Source: Methylobacterium currus
GTDB lineage: Bacteria; Pseudomonadota; Alphaproteobacteria; Rhizobiales; Beijerinckiaceae
Length of the DNA stretch: 64,000 nt
NCBI RefSeq assembly: GCF_003058325.1
Contig: NZ_CP028843.1
Coordinates: 1,541,501 to 1,605,500 of the forward strand
Direction: 5' to 3'
The position numbers and the translations under genes were made by a program. Below, in pieces: positions 16,652 through 24,790 of this stretch. The notes below the pieces were generated by a model. That model was not told the origin of the DNA. It worked only from the letters and a program-made list of their open reading frames with translations, and did no database searches. Within the stretch, counting starts at the first letter, position 1. Each line of letters starts with the position of its first letter.

Positions 16652-17980
16652 TTACTCGGCGCCGGGCAGGCGCAGGGCGGTGTCCTCGACGTAGGGACGC
16701 ATCAGGGCGTCGGCGGCCTTCTGGGCGGCGGCGAGCGCCTCCTTGGGCTGGCGCTTGGCCGAGAGCACGGCCTGCAGCTCGTCCTCGATCGCCTTGCGCA
16801 CCGGCACGGTGCGGTAGGTGGCGAACCACGGCTTGGCGTTGGCGAGCTGGTCGACGGCGATCTTCGCGTCGGGGTTCTTCTCCAGGAAGGCCTTCATCTC
16901 GGGCAGGTCGTAGGCGGCCTTGTTGGGGGCGAAGTAGCCCGTGGCGCGGCTCCACCAGCCCGATTTCTCCGGCGAGGTCAGCCACTGGATCAGGGTCCAG
17001 CCGGCGGCGCGCTTCTCCTCCGAGAGGCCGGTGGGCTGCACCAGCGAGGCGCCGCCGATCGGCACCGCCTGGCGCACGTTCATCGGCACGAAGGCGACCC
17101 GGAACGGGAACTTGGCGGTGTCGCGGATGAAGGTGAGCGAGCCCGTCGAGATGATCATCATCGAGGCCTGGCCGGCCAGGAACGCGCCGGTCACCGCCGG
17201 CCCCTTCTGCTCGCCGGCCGGGTGCACCTTGGCCTTGTGGACGAGGTCCGACCAGAAGGTGAGGGCGCCGAGCATCGTCGGGGTGTCGTAATAGACCTCG
17301 CCGCCATACTCCTCGTTGTAGTAGCGCCCGCCGTTCGACATGGTCAGGGCTTCGAGGATCCAGCCGCCGTAATCGTAGTTCGAGGGCATCATCAGGCCCC
17401 AGCGGGTGGTGCGGTCGCCCTCGCGCTTGGTCAGCTTGCGGGCGGCGTCGTACAGCTCGGCCCAGGTCCGCGGCGGCTTGTCCGGGTCGAGGCCGGCTTG
17501 CCTGAAGTGGTCGGCGTTGATGTAGAGCAGCGGGGTCGAGTTGTGGAACGGCACGCCGTAGACCTTGCGGTCGATCACGGCGTTGGGGAGGAGCGCCGGG
17601 AAGAACTGGCCCATGAAGGCGTCCTGGCTCTTGCCGTCCTTGCCGATCAGGTCGTCCATCGGCGCGATCTCGCGCTCGATGGCGAGGTCGGTGAGGAAGT
17701 TCGCCGACATGATCACGGCGGCCGGCGGCTTGCCGGCCTTGATCGCCGCGCGGGTCTTCAGGAGCGTGTCGTCGTAGGAGCCGGTGAAGACCGGAACCGC
17801 CTTGATGTCCGGGTGGGAGTCGTTGAACTCCTTGATCAGGCCCGTCATGTTGCGGGCGAGCGCCCCGTCGACCGGGACGGGGAAGAACAGCTCGATATCG
17901 GTCGCGTGCGCGGCGCGCGGCGCGGCGAGGCCCACCGCCGCCACGAGGGCGAGGGCGGCGCCCTTCCACCAGGAGATCAT
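16652..17980 (-). CDS. ABC importer solute-binding protein (UgpB-like)
   Basis: A 442-residue periplasmic binding protein of the carbohydrate/glycerol-phosphate (CUT1) class. A signal peptide (residues 1-26, cleavage after AAHA) precedes the mature start TDIELFFPVP. Later signatures include FTGSYDDTLLK, GVPFHNSTPLLYIN (about 140), a Trp/Tyr-rich binding region (RWGLMMPSNYDYGGW) and GGASLVQPTGLSEEKRAAGW, all typical of UgpB. It lies between the permease pair and the phosphodiesterase. The ligand is probably glycerol-3-phosphate or a glycerophosphodiester. The spacing to the upstream permease is 11 bp. Confidence 0.88.
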   Translation of the reverse strand: MISWWKGAALALVAAVGLAAPRAAHATDIELFFPVPVDGALARNMTGLIKEFNDSHPDIKAVPVFTGSYDDTLLKTRAAIKAGKPPAAVIMSANFLTDLAIEREIAPMDDLIGKDGKSQDAFMGQFFPALLPNAVIDRKVYGVPFHNSTPLLYINADHFRQAGLDPDKPPRTWAELYDAARKLTKREGDRTTRWGLMMPSNYDYGGWILEALTMSNGGRYYNEEYGGEVYYDTPTMLGALTFWSDLVHKAKVHPAGEQKGPAVTGAFLAGQASMMIISTGSLTFIRDTAKFPFRVAFVPMNVRQAVPIGGASLVQPTGLSEEKRAAGWTLIQWLTSPEKSGWWSRATGYFAPNKAAYDLPEMKAFLEKNPDAKIAVDQLANAKPWFATYRTVPVRKAIEDELQAVLSAKRQPKEALAAAQKAADALMRPYVEDTALRLPGAE

Positions 17981-17991
17981 GTCGTTGTCCT

Positions 17992-18846
17992 CTACTTGAT
18001 GCCGGAGGCGAGGAAGCTGTTCACGAACCGGCGCTGGAAGATCAGGAAGGCAGCGAGCAGCGGGAGGCTGACCAGGAAGGTGCCGGCCGCGATCAGCCCC
18101 CAGGCCTGCATGCCCTCGGCGCTGAGCGTGAAGCTCGCGAGACCCAGGGTGAGGGGCCGCCGGTCGGGGGAGTTGATGACCATCAGCGGCCACAGGAACT
18201 CGTTCCAGTGGCTGGTGACCGACACGATCGAGAAGGCGACCAGGGCGGGCTTGGTCAGCGGCAGGTAGATGAGGCGGATGCGCGCCCACCAGCCGGCGCC
18301 GTCGATCATCGCGGCGTCCTCGAGCTCCCGCGGCACCTCGCGAAAGCTCTGGCGCATCAGGAAGGTGCCGAAGGCGGTGGCGCAATAGGGCGCCATCACG
18401 CCCGGCAGGGTGTCGTAGAGGCCGAGGGCCGCGATGGTCTTCAGGTTCGGCACCAGCAGCACCACCGGCACCAGCATCAGCTGGACCAGGAACAGGCCGA
18501 ACAGGACCCCGCGACCCGGGAATTCGAGCCGGGCGAAGACGTAGCCGGCGAGCGAGGCCGTGACGAGCTGCACCGCGAGGATGCCGGCGCAGATGACAGC
18601 CGAATTGAGGAAGTAGAGCGGGAAGTCGGCCGAGGCCCAGGCCTCGGCGAAGTTGGCCAGCGTCGGGGTCGGGGAGGGCAGGAGGGAGGCATCCGCTGCC
18701 GAGCCGGCCGGCCGGAACGCCGCCACCAGCATCCACCAGAACGGCACCGCCCAGACGAGGGCGAGGCCGGCGACGACCATCCGGGCGATGCGGGGCGTGA
18801 CCTCGCGGGTCACCGGCCCGGCAAGGGGGCTCGTCGGTGCGCTCAT
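17992..18846 (-). CDS. ABC importer permease (UgpE/MalG-like)
   Basis: A 284-residue inner-membrane permease with six helices. The ATPase-contact EAA loop reads EDAAMIDGAGWWARI near residue 195, and the protein ends in FVNSFLASGIK, the usual terminus of this class (compare GLTAGAVKG-type ends). It overlaps the upstream permease by 4 bp (ATGA), so the two are co-translated and likely form the heterodimeric channel. No ATPase gene is found next to them. Confidence 0.9.
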   Translation of the reverse strand: MSAPTSPLAGPVTREVTPRIARMVVAGLALVWAVPFWWMLVAAFRPAGSAADASLLPSPTPTLANFAEAWASADFPLYFLNSAVICAGILAVQLVTASLAGYVFARLEFPGRGVLFGLFLVQLMLVPVVLLVPNLKTIAALGLYDTLPGVMAPYCATAFGTFLMRQSFREVPRELEDAAMIDGAGWWARIRLIYLPLTKPALVAFSIVSVTSHWNEFLWPLMVINSPDRRPLTLGLASFTLSAEGMQAWGLIAAGTFLVSLPLLAAFLIFQRRFVNSFLASGIK

Positions 18847-19787
18847 CGGGCCGCCTCCGGGCCTTGGGACCGGCTGAGCGACAGGGCGGTCAGCGCCGCG
18901 AGGAGGCTCAGGGTCACCACCGTGGCGGCGGCGGCGCGGCCGGCATCGTAGCGCTCGGCGGCCTGCTCGTAGATGTAGAACAGCAGGAGCTTCGTCGCGT
19001 CCGAGGGACCGCCCTTGGTCAGCACGAAGACGTGGTCGACCTGCGTCACCGCGTTGAGGAGCGCGATCACCCCGACGAAGGCGAAGGTGGGGCGGAGCGC
19101 CGGCAGCGTCACGTAGAGCAGGCGCTGCCACGGGCCGGCGCCGTCGAGGAGCGCGGCTTCCCGGGCCTCGTCGGGGATCGCCTGCAGGCCGGCCAGCACG
19201 AACAGCATGTAGTAGCCGGCATTCTTCCACACGGTGAGCACCGTGATGGCGGCGAGCGCCAGGTCGGGGTCGCCGAGCCAGTTGGCGCCGTTGAGCCCGA
19301 GCCGGGCGAGGTGGTGGTCGATGAGCCCGATCCCCGGCAGGAACAGGAACAGGAACAGCGCGGCCGCCGCGACGAGCGGGATCATCACCGGCAGGAAGAA
19401 CACGGCCCGCATCAGCGCCCGCACCCGGCCGGCGCCGTTGAGCGCCAGCGCGAAGGCCAGCGCCAGGACCAGGCTCGGCACCACCGTGCCCACCGCGTAG
19501 AGGGCGTTGTTGAGGAGCGCCCGCTGGAAGCTCGGGTCGGCGAAGAGCGCGGCGAAGTTGGCGAAGCCCACGAAGCGGGTGCCCCGGCGCGTCGCCGCGT
19601 GGGTCGCGTCCCACAGAACCTCGACCACCGGCCAATAGGTGAACAGGGCGAGGAAGACGAGGGAGGGGCTCAGCAGGGCCAGCGGCAGCAGCAGGCCGGC
19701 CCAGGGCCGCCGGTCCGCGGGCGGTTCGGCCGCGCGGGCGGCCGGAGCCTTGTGGCCTGCCGGAATCGTGTCGAGGACGTGGGTCAA
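18843..19787 (-). CDS. ABC importer permease (UgpA/MalF-like)
   Basis: The first gene of the operon encodes a 314-residue permease with an N-terminal Ala/Pro-rich cytoplasmic stretch (about 1-30) and six helices. The EAA loop EAALLDGAGPW lies near residue 225. The FLALFTYWPVVEVLW and RAVFFLPVMIPLVAAA segments are typical of UgpA/MalF partners in CUT1 importers. The operon order is permease, permease, binding protein, phosphodiesterase. UgpC (ATPase) is missing and must be supplied from elsewhere. Confidence 0.9.
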   Translation of the reverse strand: MTHVLDTIPAGHKAPAARAAEPPADRRPWAGLLLPLALLSPSLVFLALFTYWPVVEVLWDATHAATRRGTRFVGFANFAALFADPSFQRALLNNALYAVGTVVPSLVLALAFALALNGAGRVRALMRAVFFLPVMIPLVAAAALFLFLFLPGIGLIDHHLARLGLNGANWLGDPDLALAAITVLTVWKNAGYYMLFVLAGLQAIPDEAREAALLDGAGPWQRLLYVTLPALRPTFAFVGVIALLNAVTQVDHVFVLTKGGPSDATKLLLFYIYEQAAERYDAGRAAAATVVTLSLLAALTALSLSRSQGPEAAR

Positions 19788-20144
19788 GGAATCCGCCGGG
19801 TGTGTCGAGACCGGCGCGTCATCGGGCGGTTTCGTGACAGGCGGATGAAATCACCACCGGCCTAGGCCGTGTTCCCGGCCATCTCGCGATGCGGCCCCGG
19901 CTCACCCGAGCATTACGGCCGCGTTCCGGACAGTCGCACGGGGTGGAATTTTACTGGTTCAACGGCGACCCTCGCTGGCCGAGGCCCGGTCCGGGATGCA
20001 AGATCTTGCCGGATCACCCGCCTGCCGCCGCGATGACGTTGCGGAACTGACCCGCGCGCGGCGACGACCGGCCGGGCTTGCCGGTGCGGCGCCGGGCGGC
20101 GAAGCTCGGCCGTCGGTCCCAAAGGTGAATCATGGAGGCGAATC
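19788..20144. other. 357-bp divergent intergenic region (importer operon / TfoX-like gene)
   Basis: No gene is supported here. The 77-residue minus-strand frame at 19913-20146 is a random opening. The region should carry the promoter of the importer operon and of the TfoX-like gene. Short GGCCTAGGCCG dyad at 19859-19869 is the only symmetry I notice. Confidence 0.4.
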
Positions 20145-20519
20145 ATGGAAAGCGGCGACCGCGCCTTCCTGGAGGAGATGCTGGCGCCGCTGGGCGGCGT
20201 CGCGATCCGCTGGATGTTCGGCGGGCTCGGGATCTTTCGCGACGGCCTGATGTTCGGGCTCGTCGCGCGGGGCGCCCTCTACCTGAAGGCCGCCCCCGAG
20301 GAGACCGACGCCTTCGCGGCCGAGGGCGGCGCGCCGTTCTCCTACGCGACCCAAGGCGGCCGGACGACGACCATCGCCAGCTACTGGCAGGCGCCGGACC
20401 GGCTCAGCGACGAGCCGGAGGAGTTCCTGGCCTGGGCGCGACGGGCCTGCGCGGCGGCGGAGGCCGCCGACCGGGCGAAGCCGGCGGGGCGGCGGAGGGC
20501 GGGGGCCCCGACGGCGTGA
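20145..20519 (+). CDS. TfoX/Sxy N-terminal domain protein
   Basis: A 124-residue protein made of just the TfoX/Sxy N-terminal domain. Its hallmarks are RWMFGGLGIFRDGLMFGLVARGALYLKA (motif in pieces at about 22-50) and the aromatic SYWQAPDRLSDEPEEFLAWARRA close (about 78-100). In gamma-proteobacteria the full-length protein regulates competence genes. Stand-alone domains like this are common in alphaproteobacteria and of unknown function. A Lys/Arg-rich tail follows. ATG at 20145 was chosen for family length. It precedes a MerR gene with its own promoter. Confidence 0.8.
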   Translation: MESGDRAFLEEMLAPLGGVAIRWMFGGLGIFRDGLMFGLVARGALYLKAAPEETDAFAAEGGAPFSYATQGGRTTTIASYWQAPDRLSDEPEEFLAWARRACAAAEAADRAKPAGRRRAGAPTA

Positions 20520-20581
20520 TCCCGGCTTTCCGGTGCGGCGCGCCTCGCGGCGGCATCCGCGGCGGCATGCGTGATCCGGCC

Positions 20582-20612
20582 TTGACTTCGAGTGCGCTCG
20601 AACCTGTAGCGT
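20582..20612 (+). promoter_or_regulatory. MerR-type promoter/operator
   Basis: -35 TTGACT (20582-20587) and -10 TAGCGT (20607-20612) are separated by a 19-bp spacer, the over-long spacing used by MerR activators. Inside it is the dyad TTCGAGTGCGCTCGAA (20587-20602). The MerR gene starts 33 bp downstream, so autoregulation is likely. Confidence 0.75.
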
Positions 20613-20644
20613 CGCCACCATCCTGGACGGAGGGCGGTCGCCTC

Positions 20645-21133
20645 ATGAAGATCGGCGAGCTCGCAAGGCATTCCGGACTCTCGACCCACACCATCCGCTA
20701 CTACGAGAAGATCGGGCTGCTTCCTTACGCGAGCAGGGACCGGTCGAGCCAGCGCGACTACGACGCCTCCATCCTGTCCTGGATCGCCTTCCTGAGGCGT
20801 CTCAAGACGACCGGAATGCCGATCCGCGACATGCTGCGCTACGCAGCCCTGCGCGAGGGCGGCCGCGGGACGGAAGCGGAGCGGCGTGCGCTGCTGGAGA
20901 GCCATCGCGACCGCGTCCGGGCGCAGGTCTCGGACCTGCAGGCCTGCCTCCTCGCCCTCGACGGCAAGATCGCCGGCTATGCGGCGCCCCAAGAGCGCAT
21001 CCAAGAGCGCACCCAAGAGAGCACCCAAGAGCGCACCCATCAGACGCCACACGAGAGGATCGACGACGATGACGTCACAAGCCCTGGACGACGGCGGGAG
21101 CCGGCTCGAGCGCGGCCGGCGCGCGCTCGCTGA
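20645..21133 (+). CDS. MerR-family transcriptional regulator
   Basis: A 162-residue regulator. Its winged helix-turn-helix (about 1-70) begins MKIGELARHSGLSTHTIRYYEKIGLLP-like and includes SQRDYDASILSWIAFLRRLKTTGMPIRDML. A coiled-coil dimer helix follows (about 85-120). No metal-binding Cys is present, so it likely senses an organic or redox signal. The C-terminal part (about 115-130) is a 12-bp tandem-repeat product (QERIQERTQESTQERT). The frame then runs 65 bp into the next gene, so the tail after about residue 130 may be an accident of repeat change. It probably controls itself and the following CMD gene. Confidence 0.82.
   Translation: MKIGELARHSGLSTHTIRYYEKIGLLPYASRDRSSQRDYDASILSWIAFLRRLKTTGMPIRDMLRYAALREGGRGTEAERRALLESHRDRVRAQVSDLQACLLALDGKIAGYAAPQERIQERTQESTQERTHQTPHERIDDDDVTSPGRRREPARARPARAR
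20989..21036 (+). repeat. 12-bp tandem repeat, 4 copies, in MerR tail
   Basis: Four units of CCAAGAGCGCAC (variants CCAAGAGCGCAT and CCAAGAGAGCAC), in frame with the MerR gene and encoding Gln-Glu-Arg-x. It lies 33 bp before the next gene's start. Confidence 0.85.
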
Positions 21134-21497
21134 GATCGACGGCGAGGCCGGGCATGCCGTGGTCGCGGCGCTCGCGGACATCGCGCCGGACTTCGCCACC
21201 TACCTGTTCGAGTTCCCGTTCGGCGACATCTATTGCCGGCCGGGCCTGGACCTGCGCGCCCGCGAGATCGCCACCATCGCGGCGCTGACCGCGATGGGCA
21301 ATGCCGCGCCGCAGCTGCGGGTCCATATCGAGGCCGGCCTGAATGTCGGGCTCACCCGCGAGGAGATCACCGAGATCATCATGCAGATGGCGGTCTATGC
21401 CGGATTCCCGGCGGCCCTCAACGGCCTGTTCGCCGCCAAGGACGTGTTCGCGCGCCGGTTCCCGCCCGCGGGCGGGAGCCCGGCCCCGGGGGCTTGA
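21069..21497 (+). CDS. Carboxymuconolactone decarboxylase-family protein
   Basis: A 142-residue CMD/AhpD-fold protein. Visible family parts: FPFGDIYCRPGLDLRAREIATIAALTAMGNAAPQLRVHI (given in pieces, about 44-85), GLTREEITEIIMQMAVYAGFPAALNG (about 92-117). There is no CxxC peroxidase pair; only one Cys (IYCR). This is the muconolactone-decarboxylase-like type rather than AhpD. It is likely to be the target of the MerR regulator whose reading frame overlaps its start by 65 bp. The small-molecule substrate is not known. Confidence 0.82.
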   Translation: MTSQALDDGGSRLERGRRALAEIDGEAGHAVVAALADIAPDFATYLFEFPFGDIYCRPGLDLRAREIATIAALTAMGNAAPQLRVHIEAGLNVGLTREEITEIIMQMAVYAGFPAALNGLFAAKDVFARRFPPAGGSPAPGA

Positions 21498-21504
21498 GGC
21501 GCTC

Positions 21505-22914
21505 TCAGCGCAAGGTCACCCGCATCGGCATCCCGTCCGCCGGGCGCAAGGTGATGCGCTGCTTGAGCACCGGCAGGGTGCCGGGCCGCAGCGAGAAGCG
21601 GAGTGCGCGGACCAGCACCGCCAGGATCGCCACCGCCTCGGAGAGCGCGAAGCCCATGCCGATGCAGATCCGGGGACCGGCCGCGAAGGGCAGGTAGGCG
21701 TAGCGGTCGCGGGCCTTGACGGCTTCGGGGGCGAAGCGGGCGGGGTCGAAGCGCTCCGGCTCGTCCCACAGGGTGGCGTGGCGGTGCACGGCGTAGATCG
21801 GGATGGTGATCGGCGTGCCGGCCTTGACCGGGACCCCGTCGAGGTCGACGTCGCGGAGGGCTGCCCGCACCACCACCGGCACCGGCGGGTAGAGCCGCAT
21901 CGCCTCGAGGATCACCTGACGGGTATAGGGCAGGGCGTCGACGTGGTCGGCGGTCAGCGGCCCGCCCCCGGTCGCCGCCTCGACCTCGGCGGCGATCAGC
22001 GCCTCGCTCTCCGGGTGGTGGGAGAGCAGGTAGAACGCCCAGGTGAGGGCCAGCGCCGTGGTCTCGTGCCCGGCGGTCACGAAGGTGAGCAGGTTGTCGG
22101 CGACGTCGCGGTCGTCCATCGCCTGGCCGGTCTCCGGGTCGCGGGCGGCCAGGAGCAGGCTCATCAGGTCGTTGCGTCCCTCGGTGCCGTTGCGGCGGCC
22201 CTCCCCGGCGAGGCGCAGGAGCTCGTCGCGCAGGTAGCTCTTCGCCCGCTCGGCTTTGGACCGGCCCGGGAACGGCATCCAGGCCGGCGCCCGCAGCAGC
22301 GTGAGGGCGAAGACCCAGCTGGTCGATTCGAGGTAGTCGGTGATGCCCTGCTCGACCCGGGCGGCGTCGATCCGGCCGTGCCCCGAGAGCATCGTCTCGA
22401 CGATGATCTCGAAGGTGGTGCGCATCATCGTCTGGGCGATGTCGATCTCGGCGCCGTTGCCGGTGCTGGCGCCGGCCGCCAGGGCGTCGCGGGTGCGCTC
22501 GGCGGCGGCGATCATCGCCGGCACGAAGCTGCGGATGCGCTCGGCCCGGAAGATCGGCGCCGCCGCCCGGCGCTGCCAGCGCCAGCGCGCGCCGTCGGCG
22601 GTCAGGATCGCGTCGCCGAGGGCCGGGGAGAGGGCGCGGCGCAGAACCTCCGATTTCTCGAACGCGTCGGCCTCGTCCACCATCACCCGCCGGATCAGGT
22701 TCGGGGCCATCACGAACAGGCTGGACGTGCCGAGGAACTCGGAGGTGTAGTGCGGCTCCCGGTAGATCGTCTCGGGCCAGGCCTCGAGCGGGTTGCGCAC
22801 GACGGTCCGCAGGAAGCGCCACGGTCCGAGCGGCCGCGCCGGCGGCGTGATCCGGGCGAGGACCGGCCGCGGCCCCTCGGGCGCCGGACGGACGTGGGAC
22901 GGATGCGCGGTCAT
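21505..22914 (-). CDS. Cytochrome P450
   Basis: A 469-residue soluble P450 monooxygenase. The I-helix oxygen motif AGHETT (about 290), K-helix ExxR (EAMR, about 345), and the heme-ligand loop FAAGPRICIGMGFA (Cys about 417) are all present. The N-terminus has no membrane anchor. The substrate is unknown; bacterial members of this shape include fatty-acid and terpenoid hydroxylases. No ferredoxin or reductase gene is adjacent. The stop lies 8 bp from the stop of the convergent CMD gene. Confidence 0.92.
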   Translation of the reverse strand: MTAHPSHVRPAPEGPRPVLARITPPARPLGPWRFLRTVVRNPLEAWPETIYREPHYTSEFLGTSSLFVMAPNLIRRVMVDEADAFEKSEVLRRALSPALGDAILTADGARWRWQRRAAAPIFRAERIRSFVPAMIAAAERTRDALAAGASTGNGAEIDIAQTMMRTTFEIIVETMLSGHGRIDAARVEQGITDYLESTSWVFALTLLRAPAWMPFPGRSKAERAKSYLRDELLRLAGEGRRNGTEGRNDLMSLLLAARDPETGQAMDDRDVADNLLTFVTAGHETTALALTWAFYLLSHHPESEALIAAEVEAATGGGPLTADHVDALPYTRQVILEAMRLYPPVPVVVRAALRDVDLDGVPVKAGTPITIPIYAVHRHATLWDEPERFDPARFAPEAVKARDRYAYLPFAAGPRICIGMGFALSEAVAILAVLVRALRFSLRPGTLPVLKQRITLRPADGMPMRVTLR

Positions 22915-23049
22915 GGCTCGCCTGGGTTCGGGTGGTCCCGACGGGCAGCGGGAGCCTGATGCTTGTCCTATCCCATCTGGGCGCGAGCGTGACGGGGAAA
23001 CGCGTGCGGCCGGGTGCGCGTTGGCACAGACGAGACACGGAGCCGCATC

Positions 23050-23487
23050 ATGCAGGCCGCCTTCGACCGCGCCACCCTCGACCGCCTGGTCACCCTCGGC
23101 CGCAGCCAGGGCGGCCTGACCCCCGACGACCTGCGCCGGGCCCTGCCGGTGGACCGGATGAGCGCCGAGGACATCGCGATGGTGCTGATCGAGCTGGAGG
23201 AGGCCGGAATCCCGGTCGATCCCGACGATTCGCTGCTATCCGGCCGCCCGCTGCCGCCCGCCGGCACGGTCCGGCTGCCGGAGCCGGAGCCGAAGCCGGC
23301 CGAGGGGGCCGCGCCCGCCCTTGAGTCGCCGCCCGCCGCGACGGCCGCTCCCGCTCCCGCTCCGCGCCCCCGCGCAGCGGCACCCGGGCCGGCCGGGGGC
23401 GGCGCGCACCGGGCGGTGGCGTGGGCGGGCCTGGCGGCCCTGGTTCTCGCCCTCGTCGTTCTGGCGCTCTGGGCCGGGCGGGGCTGA
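23050..23487 (+). CDS. Membrane-anchored protein with a sigma-70 region 1.1-like domain
   Basis: A 145-residue protein. Residues about 1-62 read like sigma-70 region 1.1: LVTLGRSQGGLTPDDLRRAL and MVLIELEEAGIPVDPDD resemble the helices and acidic end of that module. A Pro/Ala/Glu-rich linker (about 70-118) follows, then a single C-terminal membrane helix (AWAGLAALVLALVVLALWAG, about 122-141). No other sigma regions are present. The ATG at 23050 has GGAG at a 6-nt gap. A tail-anchored region 1.1 could interact with core RNA polymerase or DNA at the membrane; this is inference. See findings. Confidence 0.72.
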   Translation: MQAAFDRATLDRLVTLGRSQGGLTPDDLRRALPVDRMSAEDIAMVLIELEEAGIPVDPDDSLLSGRPLPPAGTVRLPEPEPKPAEGAAPALESPPAATAAPAPAPRPRAAAPGPAGGGAHRAVAWAGLAALVLALVVLALWAGRG

Positions 23488-23547
23488 CACCGTGGCCGCC
23501 GGGTGACCGGCCGCTATATCCTCACGCTCCTCGGAGAACCCCCATCC

Positions 23548-24675
23548 ATGACCGCTCCCGCCTACCGCTTCGGCATCGAGGAGGAGTTCTTCCTGGCGGA
23601 TGCCACGACCCGCGGAACACCCCGGAGCGGCGTGCGCGGCTTCCACGCCGCCGCCAAGGCGCTGCTGCCGGCGGCCGAGCGCGAATTGCTGCAGAGCCAG
23701 ATCGAGATCGCGACGCCGCCGGCGACGACCCTCGAGGAGGCCCGGGCCGGGCTCGCGTCCTTGCGCCGGGGCCTCGCCGAGATCGGGCGGGCGCACGGGA
23801 TCCTGGTCTTCGGTGCCGGCACCCATCCGGGCGCCGCCTGGGACGCGCAACGCCCGACCGACGGCACGCGCTACCACGGCATCCTCGACGAGGTGCGGAT
23901 GGTGGGTCAGCGCACCCTGGTGAGCGGCATGCACGTCCATGTCGAGGTGGCGCGGCCCGACGACCGGGTCGACCTGATGAACCGGCTGCTGCCGGTCCTG
24001 CCGGTGCTGCTGGCGCTGTCCGTCTCCTCGCCGTTCTGGGAGGGGCGCGACACCGGCCTGTGCGGCTACCGCCTCAGCGTGTTCGGCGAGATGCCGCGCA
24101 CCGGCCTGCCCGACCTGTTCTCCGGCAGCCAGGAGTTCGAGCGCTACGTCGCGGTGATGATTCGGGCCGGGGCGATCCAGGACGCGAGCTTCCTGTGGTG
24201 GCACCTGCGGCCCTCGATCCGCTACCCGACGCTGGAGCTGCGCATCGCCGACAGCTGCACCCGGGTCGAGGACGGGTTAGCGATCGCCGGCCTCTATCGC
24301 TGCCTCGTGCGCGCCGCCGAGCGCCGTCCCGACCTCCATGCCGGACTCGACGGGGTCGCCCGGGCGGTGATCCGCGAGAACCTGTGGCGGGCCCAGCGCG
24401 ACGGCGTGCGCGCCGCCCTGATCGACGCCGAGGCGGGCCGCGCGGTGCCCTACGGCGAGGCCCTGGAGGCCGTGCTGGCGCTGGTCGCCGAGGATGCGGC
24501 GGATCTCGGCTGCACGGAGGCCCTCGACGGGGCCCGCCGCATCGCCCGCGACGGCACCAGCGCCGACCGCCAGCGCGGGACTTACGCCACGGCGCGGGGC
24601 GAGGACGGCGCGGACGCGGCCGGCATCGCCGCGGTGGTGGACGCGCTGGCGCGGGAGACCGAGGGGCGGGCGTAG
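23548..24675 (+). CDS. Carboxylate-amine ligase, GCS2/YbdK family
   Basis: A 375-residue enzyme of the glutamate-cysteine-ligase type 2 (YbdK) family, normal length. It opens with the metal/ATP-binding FGIEEEFFL (about 8-16). Other signatures include ELLQSQIEIATPP, SGMHVHVEV (about 128) and RYPTLELRIADSCTRVED. YbdK-like proteins show weak glutamate-cysteine ligase activity; the physiological substrate is often unknown. ATG at 23548 was chosen over a GTG at 23503 because GGAG precedes it and the conserved core begins at once. Confidence 0.85.
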   Translation: MTAPAYRFGIEEEFFLADATTRGTPRSGVRGFHAAAKALLPAAERELLQSQIEIATPPATTLEEARAGLASLRRGLAEIGRAHGILVFGAGTHPGAAWDAQRPTDGTRYHGILDEVRMVGQRTLVSGMHVHVEVARPDDRVDLMNRLLPVLPVLLALSVSSPFWEGRDTGLCGYRLSVFGEMPRTGLPDLFSGSQEFERYVAVMIRAGAIQDASFLWWHLRPSIRYPTLELRIADSCTRVEDGLAIAGLYRCLVRAAERRPDLHAGLDGVARAVIRENLWRAQRDGVRAALIDAEAGRAVPYGEALEAVLALVAEDAADLGCTEALDGARRIARDGTSADRQRGTYATARGEDGADAAGIAAVVDALARETEGRA

Positions 24676-24707
24676 GGCAGGGCGCTCATCCCCGTTGCGT
24701 TCCGAAG

Positions 24708-24790
24708 AAGTGTCTCTCACAAACCTCCCGACCGCCGTCGGCGCTCGCTGTGGCGGCGTCAGCGCAGCGGGAGTTTTGTGAGGCGCACGA
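24708..24790. repeat. Interspersed inverted-repeat element 2, copy a
   Basis: Arms CTCACAAACCTCCCG (24716-24730) and CGGGAGTTTTGTGAG (24768-24782) pair at 14 of 15 positions, and AAGTGTCTCTC precedes. A matching unit lies at 47993-48066 and a weaker one at 35674-35740. It covers the LysR stop codon and lies between convergent genes, so it may terminate transcription from both sides. Confidence 0.7.
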
